Below the pieces are notes generated by a model that did no database searches, had not been told where the DNA came from, and was given only the letters and a program-made list of their open reading frames with translations. Shown one piece after another: positions 43,846 through 56,109 of a stretch of DNA of 64,000 nt. Positions within the stretch are counted from its first letter, which is position 1; each line of letters starts with the position of its first letter. The translations under genes and the position numbers were made by a program. This stretch comes from Chondrilla cf. caribensis (lineage: Eukaryota > Porifera > Demospongiae > Chondrillida > Chondrillidae), in the NCBI GenBank assembly GCA_964020155.1, contig OZ026550.1:2797352-2861351 (forward strand), in the 5' to 3' direction.

Positions 43846-46375
43846 ATGCATATTTACATTGTATGTCATCAAACCTTGTATTATTATCGTGTATACTGTA
43901 GTAGTCACAGATCTGCTATATACCGTCATAACAAGTAGAATTGAGTTTCCACATGTCCTTCACACTCAGTTTTTATTGTATGCCATCCACTGGGTTTGAC
44001 CCCAAGAGTGTCCTTTATATCCAGGTTCCACTGTATCTCAATCACTAGGTTGAGTCCCAAGAATGTCCAGCACACTCCCACTTCTCCACCCTTTCATAAT
44101 CACACCCGCTTCTCCATCCTATCACAACCACTTCCACTCTCCATCCCATTACAACCACATCCACTACTTCATCCCATTGCCAACACACCCACATCTCCAT
44201 CCCATCACAACTACACACACTTCTTTATCCCATTACAACCACACCCACCTATCCTTCCCATCTCAAACACACCCACATCTACATCCCATTGCAAACACAC
44301 CCAACTCTCCATCCCATCACAACCACACCCACTTTTCCATCCCATCACAACCACACCCACTTTTCCATCCCATCACAACCACACCCACTTTTCCATCCCA
44401 TCACAACCACACCCACTTTTCCATCCCATCACAACCACTCCTATGTAATAATTAGTATTACTAGTAAGTATAATATAATCAAGCAATTTTTAATAGTGAC
44501 AGATATGAAGTGGGGATGTGAAGGGTTCCATGGAGAATTCAAAGTATAATAGAGTTAGGGCTGAACAGTGCATGAGGGTATAGCACTTGCAGGTAGTTCC
44601 TGTGTTGTGAGCAGTACCTGGTTCTCTTCACTCCAAAGGAAAAGGAACTATTTCTTCCTATTTAGAACACATTTCACCAGAAAGACACCCAGCTCCAACA
44701 GAAAGACGTCCTGCTCAGAGAACTGACAGACCAGCTTGAACAGAAAGATGCCCAGCTCAGAGAACAGGATGCCGAACTCAAACAACAGCAAACCTTGCTG
44801 CAGGGAAAAGATGCCCAGCTCAAGCAGAAAGATGCTGAACTTCGATGTAAAGATGAAGAAAGTGGTCGTCAGTATGCCGTACTGCTTCATGAACACCAAC
44901 AGCTGCAACAAGAACATGATCAACTTTGTCGTGAACGAGATCAGCTTCAACAAGAAAGTAGTCGCTCATTGTCTGCTAAAGCAGTGAGTTGTTCACATTT
45001 ATTTGTATCCTTCTCTTCCATCAAACCCTACATCACAACTCATTATCCCTTTCCTTCACTCAATGGTTTGTCTTACATAGTCCCACCCATTCTACCACAG
45101 TCACTACGACATTGCTACTGGTTGGTGGAACTGTAACAATTTCTCCACGAGCTGTGTCTGGTTGACAAAGTTGTGTTTATTACATGTGTGTGGCATCATA
45201 ATTCAACTGCCATGTTAGATTGGCCACTTGTTCTCCACAACTACATGCATATTGGGTTTCTAACTTTGTATTTAGATAGGGTGGGGACTGTATATCACCC
45301 ATTAGATAATGAGGTGATCCTGGGTCTTACTGTTGTCACATTACAATGCCGAGAACAAAGTAATATATAATAATACATGTCATTTTCAATATTTAATTTT
45401 AATAACCTTTAGGCCAGTTGCATACTGTTATTCATTTGAAAAACTTTTATATAATATTATTAATTTAATTTCATGGTTGTTAAGGCGACCTTCTCACCTT
45501 CCCACTGTATAAGCTTAGGCATGCCCCCGCTGATGATCATCAGCTGTCTAGTAGTATTATTTGTTTATTTCCTTCAGGTTGCGAAGAAGCCACCAAGGAA
45601 CTGGAAAGATATGAAGTGTCAGAAGATACTGAAATGTGGTTGTCCGTGTGATGCTGTAGCTACAAAAGGGAATCACATTGCTGTTGGTGCTTCTAATAGC
45701 ATTCACGTATATGACCGGAGTAGTACTGACCTACTGCACACCATAGGAGAGAGTCAGCTGGGTGATGAACTGTATGTCACATTCTGTGACCAAGAGCACA
45801 TTTTAGTATCAGACTATGACAATAGCAACATTGAAATGTTCACCATACAAGGACGACATGTTCGTACAATAGATCGAGGAAGTACCACATTCAGTCCCTG
45901 TGGTAACACTATCAGTCTGGATGGACACATTTATGTTTGTGATGTTGCCAATCACTGTGTTTGTGTTTTTGATGTAAATGGAAAGTTTCTGTTTTCCTTT
46001 GGTTCACCTGGTAGTGGTGATGAGTGTTTTGATTGTCCTGTAGACCTATGTTTTGCCAGTGATGGCTTCCTCCACATCACTGATGAGACTAATAGTAGAA
46101 TTTGCGTATATGATAAAGATGGTAAATTCATTAGAATGTTCACCACTACTATCCAGCCATACTGTATAGATGCCACTGATTGTGGACTTCTTATTGTTAG
46201 TTCATTTTTGTCTGACAAAGTCATGATATACACCACTGAAGGTGACTTAATACATGTTTTTGGAGGACATGGTAGTGAATTGGGACAATTTAATGGTTCT
46301 ATTGGTGTATCAGTAGACAGTAATGGTTTGATTTACATTGCTGATTGTGGTAACCTTCGAATTCAAGTGTTTTAA
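40820..46375 (+). CDS. Unit E: CARD-like, novel helical domain, coiled-coil, NHL-propeller protein
   Basis: Five exons: 40820-41148, 42424-42494, 42981-43768, 44681-44983, 45578-46375. Phases 2, 1, 0, 0 agree at every junction and give 762 residues. Exon 1 is an all-helical death-fold-like domain (IDEDFVLDLQAERLLHKRDA, then LYSFLDHV and LCTFLEAYSE), closest by eye to CARD. Exon 2 is a proline/glutamine linker (QHQPGPIHQTDPQQRDGVPG). Exon 3 (262 residues) starts MDERSQKIKEIVDMYRSEST and later reads HTHLAIVLSKEQILLSLVLH, LEETIFEGFGEGCTVLFYSI and MFDITHLVVFDYFACDLERA; I do not recognise it. Exon 4 is a type 1 coiled coil (101 residues), exon 5 the NHL propeller. No CRE or CArG box precedes it, unlike the kinase units. 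Exon 4 lies just after a kinase-exon fossil. By analogy with CARD adaptors it may assemble through the head and sense through the propeller (inference). Confidence 0.8.
43777..43843. repeat. (TG)n microsatellite at the start of intron 3 of unit E
   Basis: Begins within ten bases of the GTGAGT donor at 43769. Confidence 0.95.
44070..44440. repeat. 28-bp minisatellite in intron 3 of unit E
   Basis: About 13 copies of a unit such as ACCCACTTTTCCATCCCATC plus ACAACCAC. The last five copies are nearly identical. The matching intron of F (53885-53990) has only about three to four diverged copies, so the array expanded in E. Open frames across it are repeat artefacts. Confidence 0.9.
44612..44662 (+). 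pseudogene. Kinase C-lobe exon fossil inside intron 3 of unit E
   Basis: The 51 bases starting CAGTACCTGGTTCTCTTCAC match 24154-24204 of kinase gene C with two mismatches, where they code QYLVLFTPKESELFLPI. Here they are intronic and end 18 bases before the coiled-coil exon acceptor. A weaker copy lies at 54143-54191 in unit F. Confidence 0.85.
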
Positions 46376-46691
46376 CTCTCAATATTAATGTTTTCAGTTT
46401 GTCCTCAGGTACTGTGAATGACACTCTAAATGTACATGTACTTGTAACACTGTTTCTATTTTAATTGTACGTTTTCAAACATTATTGTGACATGTGAAAT
46501 TATTGTGATATTTTGTATTGTTGTAAATGTATTATTTGTATTTTGAGTGATAATATTCAATAATTTAGATTTGATTTCATGTCGTATAAGTCCACCTCTA
46601 TGGTCACAGATGTCCAGTTTTCTTGATTACGTCATAATACCTTCATTTGATCCACTCGAATCTATCCACTGTCATAGTCCCAATGTACAGA
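46376..46691. other. 3-prime flank of unit E
   Basis: Aligns with the 3-prime flanks of the other units. The poly(A) position reads AGTGAT instead of AATAAA, and no alternative hexamer is obvious before the next promoter module. Confidence 0.4.
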
Positions 46692-46828
46692 CCTTATAAG
46701 GTAATCATGGGCGCTTATTGTTTGATGACGTCGCGATCGACGTCATTGAAACACGTGTTCTTAGCTTCTGTAGCTTCTTTGAAGATTTGTTACGAACGTT
46801 AACTTCGATTTGTCTCGCGATCGTTCAA
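46692..46828 (+). promoter_or_regulatory. CArG box plus split/duplicated CRE module, copy after unit E
   Basis: CCTTATAAGG 46692-46701. TGACGTCGCGATCGACGTCA (46726-46745) replaces the single CRE: two CRE halves separated by a CG-rich insert. TCGCGATCGTTCAA 46815-46828. A donor-like CAAGAG|GTAAGAC follows near 46890. Confidence 0.55.
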
Positions 46829-46929
46829 ACCGTATATTATAATGTGAAGAAACGTGTATGGACGAGACCTAGGGCAGTTATATGTCAAGAGGTAAGACAT
46901 TATCATCACGCATGTGCACTGCATGCATA

Positions 46930-48060
46930 TGGTGGAGTACACTGACGTATAGCTATAATATAATAATATGTTACAATTATTATTATAATACGATTGGAAT
47001 AACCTTATTTGTATTATTATCACAATTATCTTTTAATATATTTATCATCATTCAACGATTTATATATATTCAAACTCACATTCTTGCCAGGTTTAAACAA
47101 ACATTATTTTTTTGTTTTGTTTTTACACCTGTGTCCGAGAGTTACGTATGTATATGTGGTGTTTGAATAATAAAGCATTTCTCCCCCGTCTTCTGTATTC
47201 CCTATCCCTCTAGTCCAGCTAGTATCTGCATGTATATAGTTATATCGCCACAACTCCTATCAACATAACCACCTATAGCTATATCGAATGACTTGCAGCA
47301 CATTCCCCATCAGCCGTCCTCTTCTCTACTTGCCTATCACATCGATCACGACCACTCACTCTCTTCTAATCCTAGACTAGTACGTGTACATGTAGCTATA
47401 GTAAGACGGTGTAGTTTGTTCGACTGTATTCCTCACCCAAGTGATAACCATGTTGAAGGAAGTGATGTCTGAAGTGCACGTGTGTAACAGCCCACCTGTA
47501 AAGTTGCGGCCAGTCATGCAGTAGAATTATCTGTAGTCTAACTATCTCCTGTCGGTCTCTTCATACTGTTCATGTATTCTTCAACCATCCCCCATCAAAT
47601 AGAGGAGGTGACTGTATCCCACAGCTAGTAGTGTATAGAGTCTGATGTTGATTAGATCCTGTGCCATTGAGTGCAGTGTATTGTTAAAGAGGTATATTCC
47701 AGCCTGGTGGTGGAAGTCGTGTGGTGGGACAGTTCACTCATGAATATTGGCAATGTTGTAGATACTTTGATCCTTCAGTAGTGATCCGCCCACACTTTGT
47801 TGTGACCATGTGTGTTATTGTTCCTTTTTTGTCGGAAGTCTTCTCTTCTGAGGACATATATTCCATCCAGTTTTCAGTCCACCTTCTTTCTTCGACAACC
47901 TTGCTTACTCAACTCCATTCTCCTCTTTTCCTCAGTGAGAACTGGTCCTCCATAGCATAGTGTGAACTGATTGATTGTGGAGTGTGTGTAGTCCGTACAT
48001 AGATACATACCCCAAGTCATTTACATCCAATGCACCAATGTCCACATTAGGGTCTTGTCC
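46930..48060. other. Spacer block after unit E
   Basis: Starts with an AT-rich insert of about 240 bases (46935-47185) absent from the other copies, then aligns with 10370-11150. 48023-48060 is inverted relative to its counterpart at 21446-21483, a small local inversion. No intact gene. Confidence 0.45.
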
Positions 48061-48071
48061 TTGCACTAATC

Positions 48072-48690
48072 CACTTTAGTTATTGAGTCTAACATCACAA
48101 GAGATGCTATTGTCCATAGTAAGTTGAAGTGTTTGTGTGTACATGCACTATACATGTTTGCATGTGTATGTGTATCTGTTTCTCTTTGTGTGTGTGCTAG
48201 TGTACTTTTGTGTACGTTCCATTCTTGCAGTGTGTTGGTAGTGATGCTGTACACGTATACTTTTATGGATTACATGTAACTGTTTACTGTGGCAAAAGAA
48301 CTGTTTTGCATGTATAATGCATGCATGCATGCATGTGTGTGTGTGTGTGTGGCTATGCAAGACCATCACTGCACTATACACATTCTTTACTGACATTGCA
48401 TATTTCCTCCATTAACTGAAGGTACAGCGCATCTGTACCTAATCTTTATCGACATGTATTTATACATGTCCTTGAGTCTGGCTATGCAAGACCATTCCTG
48501 GTTTCCCTGTGTCCTCCTGAGGTTCCTCACTTCATCTCTTTTGTGTATTCTTGTTGGTTCTTCCAGGTTGTGGGTGAACAGTGAAGTGAACAAGATGACT
48601 GTCTACAACCTGGTGATTGTTTTCTGGTGCACCCTAATGTGACCTCCGATAATGGATCTGACCAACCTGACTTTGTCCTATACACTTCCA
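48072..48690 (+). pseudogene. Decayed RhoGAP-domain exons, second copy (block after E)
   Basis: 48072-48118 matches the end of the first RhoGAP remnant of block B. From 48567 the second remnant NSEVNKMTVYNLVIVFWCTL, then M-stop, is nearly identical to 22149, with the same TGA and the same one-base frameshift after it. The lesions therefore predate the duplication of the blocks. Confidence 0.6.
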
Positions 48691-48699
48691 TTGAATGAT

Positions 48700-50280
48700 G
48701 TGAATTCTAATATAATATTTATCATGATGTTTCAATGATATTCTGTTGCAATGCAATATATGCTGTTTATTAACTTGTTTATTGATTAGTTTATTGTTTA
48801 GTCTATGTTAGAGACATGCCACACAACAATGATCATAGTTATATTTGTACTTGTCATGATTTTAATTATAGTTGCTGTATCTCTAGATCTCTTCATATAA
48901 TATTAATACTAGCTCATTTTTCCCTTCCAAATCTGTAAAATTAGCTACTACCTGGCCTCCATTAAAGATTATTCATCATTTGTTATCCAAGGAAATGTGT
49001 CAAACAGGGATATGTGAATAATGTCTTCTTAAGTACATGTTATCACTGTGTATTTAAGCTTAAAATTAGCAATAATTTATATTTGATTTCCTTTAACTAT
49101 GTATGGCATTGCACTTTTTCCAGGGATTATGTATATCTTATAGTATAGAAATCTACGGTACTGAAATTGTGATAATTTATATTGTGCTTATAAATACACA
49201 GCATTATGTTCATGTAACCATAACATATGTTACATAAAATTAATGGATTGTTTGTATTGCTTCGTACATTACTCAAATTGACATATATTATTATTATTAA
49301 TCGCATGCATCTCTGATTTGGTCCATGTGGACCCTGGGTCTCTCAGTGTACATGTATCACCAAAGGCAGGATTTCCTTAATATGAAAATAATTGAGGTTG
49401 CAACTTATGCTGTAATGTACCAGCATTAATATTATTTTCAGTTGCAAATTTCAACTCTAACCTAGTCTGGCGCGCTAGACCTCAACCTCTCATTTTTGCC
49501 CCGTGCGATAATGAGAAGTTGGGTCCAGCGAGCCAGACTAACTCTAACCTTATCCCCTTGATTGCATTATCCAAAGCATATATAGATGTATACCTATACT
49601 ACTATTATAGTCCATGTTCAACACAATAATCTACATGTCCAGTGTAGTAGTAGTCTAGTGTAATGTGGTGTGCCAGATTTGGTGTATAACTCATTATTTT
49701 GTCAATGTGATGGATTAGTGTACTAGATACTCAATAGTTAGTTCTGGTATGCATTGATGTCAGAGTGCTACATAGGACCATTGGTATGTCCTAGCTAGCA
49801 CCTTCTGGTGTGGTGCACTCAAATAATTATTGATTGATTGATTGATTGATATACATAATACTACAACATTATATATAATAATATTATACACATGCCCATG
49901 CAGGAAACTTTATGGCTATAAAATTGATTTGAAATGAATCATGATCAGAATAAAGTATGCTTTTGTCTCACGAGTTAACGAGCAGATTCATGCCTGCATG
50001 AAACACCAACGAACAGCGACAACTCGTATACGTATTCAACTCTCGTGTGATCATGTGCATATACATACTGTATTATATATACGTATAATACATGACTTAT
50101 AAATCACATGATCAGTGGCCGTGTCTATCTATAGGAACAAGATGGCTGTCAATAGGGCGTGGACGAGGACGACCTTCTGAACGATCACTTCAGTGCGATG
50201 TGAAATAGTTTCAATATGAAATTGTACTTTTAGCCATTGAGGAGTCAGTGGAATATTATATCGAAATCAAAGTTACAATT
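48700..50280. other. Spacer before unit F
   Basis: AT-rich, with a hairpin MITE (49463-49540), a short (GATT)n at about 49834 and no supported gene. The 150 bases before 50281 lack a CRE or CArG box. Confidence 0.45.
49463..49540. mobile_element. 78-bp hairpin MITE with 9-bp target duplication
   Basis: Flanked by ACTCTAACC at 49454-49462 and 49541-49549. Arms begin TAGTCTGG and end CCAGACTA, and pair over about 30 bases with several mismatches. Confidence 0.75.
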
Positions 50281-53200
50281 ATGGAAGAATCGCCAGTCAA
50301 GGAAGTATTGACGGGACTACGTACGTACCTGCATAACAACTTGAGAATCGATAAGGATTTCATTGCAGGCTTGTCCGCGGCGGGTTTACTCGGCGACAGT
50401 GATGCGGATAGTCTCCGTTCTTCCGTAGATAAGGGTGGTAACGAAGCGCTGTACGGTCTACTGCACTACATCGAGTGGTTCTACGATGAGGAGATGCTGG
50501 AGACGTTTTGCGTGTTCTTGGACGATTACTCCAAGAAAGCGAGGCCTCGTCTTGGTAAAGTAGCTGCGAGGATTCGTTCAGAGCTGGAGAAGTGAGTCGC
50601 CCATCATTTTGTGGGTACTATGCAATATCGTTCCCAGGCACCTCCCCTCGTACGGGTAACGTCTTTTCTCACCAATGTAGATAACAGGTGCCTTTCCCAT
50701 GACTTGTGCGTGATTAACAGCTATGCATACTAGCTGCTAAACAGGGCCTGGTTTGGTTATTCCTGTTCCATCATAGACACTCTATAGACTACATAGTTTG
50801 AAGTATTTATAGTTCCATCTTGACCTATATTCTAGTGACCTATAATATTTAGTGTTGACCTTATTAGTTTATTGTTGATTGTTACAATGAATCTTTTTTA
50901 CTACTTAATGTATTAATAATTACTGTTTAGTAAACAAACACATTATTAAGATGGGTCTTCCAATTAAAGCTCTTGCAACTTTTTGTGTTAGTTCTGTATG
51001 TTCAATTCAAAGTTTATAAATCGAGAAATTACCTGGCGAAGACGAATGTTACAATTCCAAAAGACGTGTATTTGCGTTCATAACATGCATTTTATTGACA
51101 GACATTTCATGTCCTCAATTCTATTGTAACCCTGCTCAAATAGTGTCTATAGATTGCAAGCAATATATTACCCAGGCAAGAGGCAAGACAATACAGTGTC
51201 TACGTAGATTGCAAGACTAACATAAATACAACTTTTAATACTTATTACGTTTGCTTGGCATATCACCTGTCATACTGTAACTTTCCATTTAACCAAATTA
51301 TCATTTGGGACAGTTGGCACTTATGGAAAAAGCTGTAAATGGTGCTTTTTAGTGTTGACTTTAAACTGCCAAAGGAATGATCAAATTTATCCTCCTGACT
51401 ATTACGGAGTATTTATTGCAATATATAATAATGTATAATATTATGTATAAATTTGCAGACACCAACCAGGTCCAATCCACCAACCCGACCCTCCTCCACA
51501 AGATGGTGTACCTGAACCTCCAGCTACTGGTGAGCAGAAGCACAGTGAAGTGTGTGTAATAATTATCACTCGTTTAGGACGGCAACATGGCTGTTATTGC
51601 CTGAGACACGAGGGCGCGTAGCGCCCGAGGGGCGAGTGCAATAACAGCCCTGTTGCCGTCCTAAACGAGTGATAATTGGCTTGTTGCATTTAAACCTTCG
51701 ATAGTTGATTTCAATTCGGCTGAATTTCTTTCAAAAACTTCGATATTTCATTTCGATTCGGCGAAGCTAACAAGTCAAACGTCAATAATCTAGCCTTAGC
51801 GATAAACGACGCTGAAATTGTCGAGAAGGACAGGATAATGGCCACGCGTTCGGCAAAAAAGTTGCAGCGTTTCGATTTCACTTTGAACGATGAGTTTTTG
51901 AGGAGATGAACAAGCCATACGAACCAAATAACACGAATTCATCTACTTCTTGGGCTGTAAGAGTACTTTCTGAATGGTATGAGTGGAGGATTGAGCATAG
52001 AACCGTTTATGAAGCTAGTGATTCGGCAGAGCTACTATTGACTGACAAAGATACACTATCCAAGCGTTAAGCCGGTTTGTAATGGAAGGAGAATGGAGAG
52101 CATTACCCACCTAAATCACCTAAGATTACACCGACATTGATATCAAGGAATTACTGGACTTTTAACTGTACACTATGCTTGTGTTCTCACTGCTCTCGTG
52201 TGCTTACTCATTACTCTCATGCATTTATGTACTACTCTCATGTGTTTATGCAGTACTCCTCATGTGTTTATGCACTACACTCATGTGTTTCATATGCATT
52301 ACACTCATGTGTTTATGTCTAATGTTCATGTGTTTATGGGAAAATGTTATTGTATCATGTGTTTTGTTATTGAAAACTTCAATAACATTCATTGGAAACA
52401 GGCGGTATTTCATTGAAAGTGTTATTGTTTACTGTCTATCAAATAGTAGCCCAGGCCTCTTGCACAAGTTAATCCACCTTAAAGTGTGCAATAACCAAAG
52501 TAAATGCACACTTTACTCCTTTGATCTCACAACCAACCATGCAACAAATAATATTATGTACTATAATCAATATACTTTGTACACAACTGTTACTGCATGA
52601 TGAACAACCAGCACATGCACAGTTGGTGGTTGAAATACACATATCCGCATTTACATACAATGCTCATCTGTGTATGTATGTACACCACGAGAATGTGGAA
52701 CAATGCATAATATTTTGTGGAATTTAACTTCACAACTGAATTATTATCCTATATGTTCCACATACATGAGATGTATGTGGAACATATAGCATGATTGATG
52801 ATGATGAACATATAGGATGTATGTCCTGTACATTATATTTGATGTGTACTGTATGTATTTGGTGATGTACTACAGTGATTCTCTCCAGGTCCTCCATCCT
52901 CCCCACCAGCCACACAAGGGGAACCTACTCCAACTGTGTCCACGATAGATGAGAGGTCACAGAAGATAGAGGAAATTGTGGACATGTACAGGAGTGAAAG
53001 CACTAAAGTCAGCCTACCTGAGATCCCTGAGTTGGAAGACGACTTTGATGATATCATGGGATCTTTAAATGCTAAATTGTCATCAGCAGATCCTCAGGTG
53101 ATTTGTAAACTTGTTGGTATGATGCGTTTGAAGTATCGAAGATACATCCATGGCGTAAAACCTGGAAAAGTACCATCCATTCCAAACACAGCTAGTGGTC

Positions 53201-54651
53201 TGTGTGAGTTCATCTCAGAGAAATCCACTCCCTACGAGACACTCCTCGTACATCATGCCGTTGATGTCCTGGAGACAAAGGACTTGAAGGGGACCTTACA
53301 AACCTATGAATGCAATCTGGGAAATCACTTGAGACAAACACTAGAATCATATAAAAAGAGAAATGTGACCCTCCCACTGCGCAACGACCACACCCACCTG
53401 GCTATCGTCCTGTCCAAAGAGCAAATACTCCTCTCCCTTGTTCTCCACATCAAGGAATACTTGATGAAGTACCTGCAACTGGAGGAGACCATATTTGAAG
53501 GTTTTGGGGAAGGCTGTACCGTCTTGTTCTACTCTATTTTTAAAGTAGATGCTGTCCTCTTGGCTCCGAAGGTCCTTTCTCACTCAGCAGAATTGAAGAG
53601 GATGTTCGACATAACACACCTGGTTGTGTTTGACTACTTTGCCTGTGATCTGGAGAGGGCCACCATTGAACTACCTGTGAGTGTGTGTGTGCTGTCTATT
53701 TGAATTGCCATGTCTTTTATATTCAGGTTCTACTGTTACAGTATAACATCCACTAGGTTTGGTCCCAAGAGTGTCCTTTTTATCCAGGTTCTACTGTAAA
53801 ACGTCCACTAGGTTGGATCCCAAGAGTGTCCTTTATATCCAGGTTCTACTGTAGAACATCCAATAGGTTGGGTCCCAATAGTTCTACACCCTTTCACAAC
53901 CACACCCACTCCAATCTTTCACAACCACACCCACTTCTCCATCTCATCACAACCACACCCACTTCCCCATCTTATCACAATCACTCCTACACAGTAATTA
54001 GTACTTAATCTAGTATTATACATACAATTATGATGAAGCAATATTAAATGGCAATAGATGAAGTGGGGATGTGACTTTCTTTGGATAAGTATAATAAAGT
54101 TAAAGCTGGACGGTACATGAGGGTATGCAGAAAGTTCCTGCATACCTGGTTCTCTTGATTCCAAAGGAAAATGGACTATTTCTTCCTACTTAGAACACAA
54201 TACATCAGAAAGACACCCAGCTCCAACAGAAAGATGTCCTGCTTGGACTCCAGACTGCTCAGCTCAGAGAACTGCATGTCAAACTCAAACAACAGCATGC
54301 CTTGCTACAGCAAAAAGATGCCCAGCTCCAACAAAAAGATGCTGAACTTCGACATAAAGATGAAGAAAGTGGTCGTCAGTATGCCGTACTGCTTCATGAA
54401 CACCAACAGCTTTATCAAGAACGTGACCAACTTCGTTGTGAACGAGATCAGCTTCAAAGAGAAAGTAGTCGTTCATTGTCTGCTAAACCAGTGAGTTGGT
54501 CACATTTATTTGTATCCTTCTCTTCCATCAAACCCTACATCACAACTCATTATCCCTTTCCTTTCACTCAGTAGTTTGTTTTACATAAATCCACTCACAT
54601 GTACACACATGCATGCCACTATACACAAACACATGCAAACACACAACACAC

Positions 54652-54718
<67 letters not shown>

Positions 54719-55783
54719 ACACACACACACACATTCACACACACACACACACACAGTAACTCTATATATGTATATTATATATAGGATGAATTCATATGCA
54801 AATCATTTCTTCTATGCAATAGATAATTAGCACATAAATTGTCTTTGACTGCAGTAGCTATACATATGAACATAATGCTAGACTTTCCTAATTCCTGCAA
54901 CCATTGCCACTGTATAAGCTCAGGCTAGCCCCCACTGATGATCATCAGCTGTCTAGTAGTATTATTTGTTTATTTCCTTCAGGTTATGAAGAAGCCACCA
55001 AGGAACTGGAAAGATATAAAGTGTCAGAAGAAACTGAAATGTGGTGGTAGGTGTCTGGGTTTAGCAACAAAAGGGAACCACATTGCTGTTGGTGTTCTTA
55101 ATCGTATTGAAGTATATGACAGGAGTAGCACTGACCTACTGCACACCATAGGAAAGGATCAGCTTGGTGATGGTCTGAATGGTGTCACATTCTATGACCA
55201 AGAACACATTTTAGTATCAGACTATGACAATAGCAACATTAAAATGTTCACCATACATGGACGACATGTTCGTACAATAGACCGAGGAAGTACCACATTC
55301 AGACCCTGTGGTATCACTATTAGTCCGGATGGACACATTTATGTTTGTGATGATGTCAATCACTGTGTTTGTGTTTTTGATGTAAATGGAAAGTTTCTGT
55401 TTTCCTTTGGTTCACATGGTAGTGGTGATGAGTGTTTTGATTGTCCTGTAGACCTATGTTTTGCCAGTGATGGCTTTCTCTACATCACTGATGTTGACAA
55501 TAGTAGAATTTGTGTGTGTAATAGAGATGGTAAATTCATTAGAAAGTTCACCACTATTTACATGCCAAACTGTATAGCTGCCACTGGTTGTGGACATCTT
55601 ATTGTTAGTACATTGTTGTCTGACAATGTCATGATATACACCACTGGAGGTGGCTCAGTCCGTGTATTTGGAGAATATGGTGATGAATTAGGACAATTTG
55701 ATTATTCTACTGGTGTATCAGTAGACAGTGATGGTTTGATTTACATTGCTGATTATGCTAACTATCGTATTCAAGTGTTTTAA
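50281..55783 (+). CDS. Unit F: CARD-like, novel helical domain, coiled-coil, NHL-propeller protein
   Basis: Five exons: 50281-50591, 51459-51529, 52889-53676, 54209-54490, 54983-55783. Phases match unit E exactly and give 750 residues. The first in-frame ATG is 50281 (MEESPVKEVLTGLRTYL). Exon 1 is CARD-like (IDKDFIAGLSAAGLLGDSDA, LETFCVFLDDYSKK). Exon 2 codes HQPGPIHQPDPPPQDGVPEP. Exon 3 is very close to that of E (FEGFGEGCTVLFYSIFKVDA) with changes clustered in the first half, the same 788-base length and the same donor. Exon 4 (94 residues) differs from E by a stretch reading GLQTAQLRELHV. Exon 5 is the propeller, starting VMKKPPRNWKD. AATAAA lies at 55969. Intron 2 has absorbed a foldback element and a recombinase-like remnant. 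Exon 1 is more diverged from E than exon 3 is, suggesting conversion of the 3-prime part. Confidence 0.8.
51561..51677. repeat. Giant hairpin: 40-bp arms, 37-bp loop with an inner hairpin
   Basis: Arms 51561-51600 and 51638-51677 are reverse complements with one mismatch (start AATTATCACTCGTTTAGGAC). The loop contains GGGCGCGTAGCGCCC, itself a perfect 6-base stem. It is much more GC-rich than its surroundings and lies in intron 2 of unit F. Probably a foldback transposon or one end of a larger element including 51838-52070. Confidence 0.85.
51838..52070 (+). pseudogene. N-terminal remnant of a repeated recombinase-like element (Crypton/KIAA1958-like), frameshifted
   Basis: From ATG 51838: MATRSAKKLQRFDFTLNDEF, then after a one-base slip in a T run, EEMNKPYEPNNTNSSTSWAV and RVLSEWYEWR. 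The pattern NxNTxxSTxWAVRVxxxWxxxR is one I associate with N-termini of tyrosine-recombinase-derived repeats in sponges and cnidarians. It lies in intron 2 of unit F and is inactive. The family call is from memory. Confidence 0.4.
52749..52789. repeat. Perfect 19-bp stem, 3-nt loop hairpin in intron 2 of unit F
   Basis: CTATATGTTCCACATACAT, GAG, then its exact reverse complement. It lies 100 bases before exon 3, and part of the arm recurs at about 52808. Confidence 0.9.
54652..54714. repeat. (CA)n microsatellite, last intron of unit F
   Basis: About 31 CA units, with further CA runs to 54756, about 230 bases before the NHL exon. Confidence 0.95.
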
Positions 55784-55968
55784 CTCTCAATGTCTTTAGT
55801 GTGTCCTTAGATACTTTAAATGACACTCTTTATGTTTTTGTTTTTTTTATTATCTTTATGTACATTTACTTTTTCTATTCTAATAATAATTGTACCTTTT
55901 CAAACATTATTGTGACGTGTTAAATTATTGTTATATTTTGTTACTGTAAATGTATTATTTGTATTTTG

Positions 55969-55974
55969 AATAAA
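55969..55974 (+). terminator. Poly(A) signal AATAAA of unit F
   Basis: AATAAA lies 186 bases after the stop, aligned with those of B and C. Confidence 0.55.
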
Positions 55975-56109
55975 AAAATATTCAATAATGATAATTTCGT
56001 TTGAGTTCATGAGTCCACCTCTATGGTCACAGATGTCTATTGTGATCACTTTTCTTGATCACGTCATAATACCTTCATTATTTGATCCCCTGGAATCCCA
56101 ATGTACAGA

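Noticed and set aside
44045..44549. Open frames rich in His, Pro, Thr and Ser
   Set aside because: They are products of the 28-base minisatellite, open in three frames at once.
50248..50280. Upstream extension of unit F exon 1 (EYYIEIKVTI before the Met)
   Set aside because: It would need a GTG start. The first ATG in frame is 50281, and gene E starts at the matching place.
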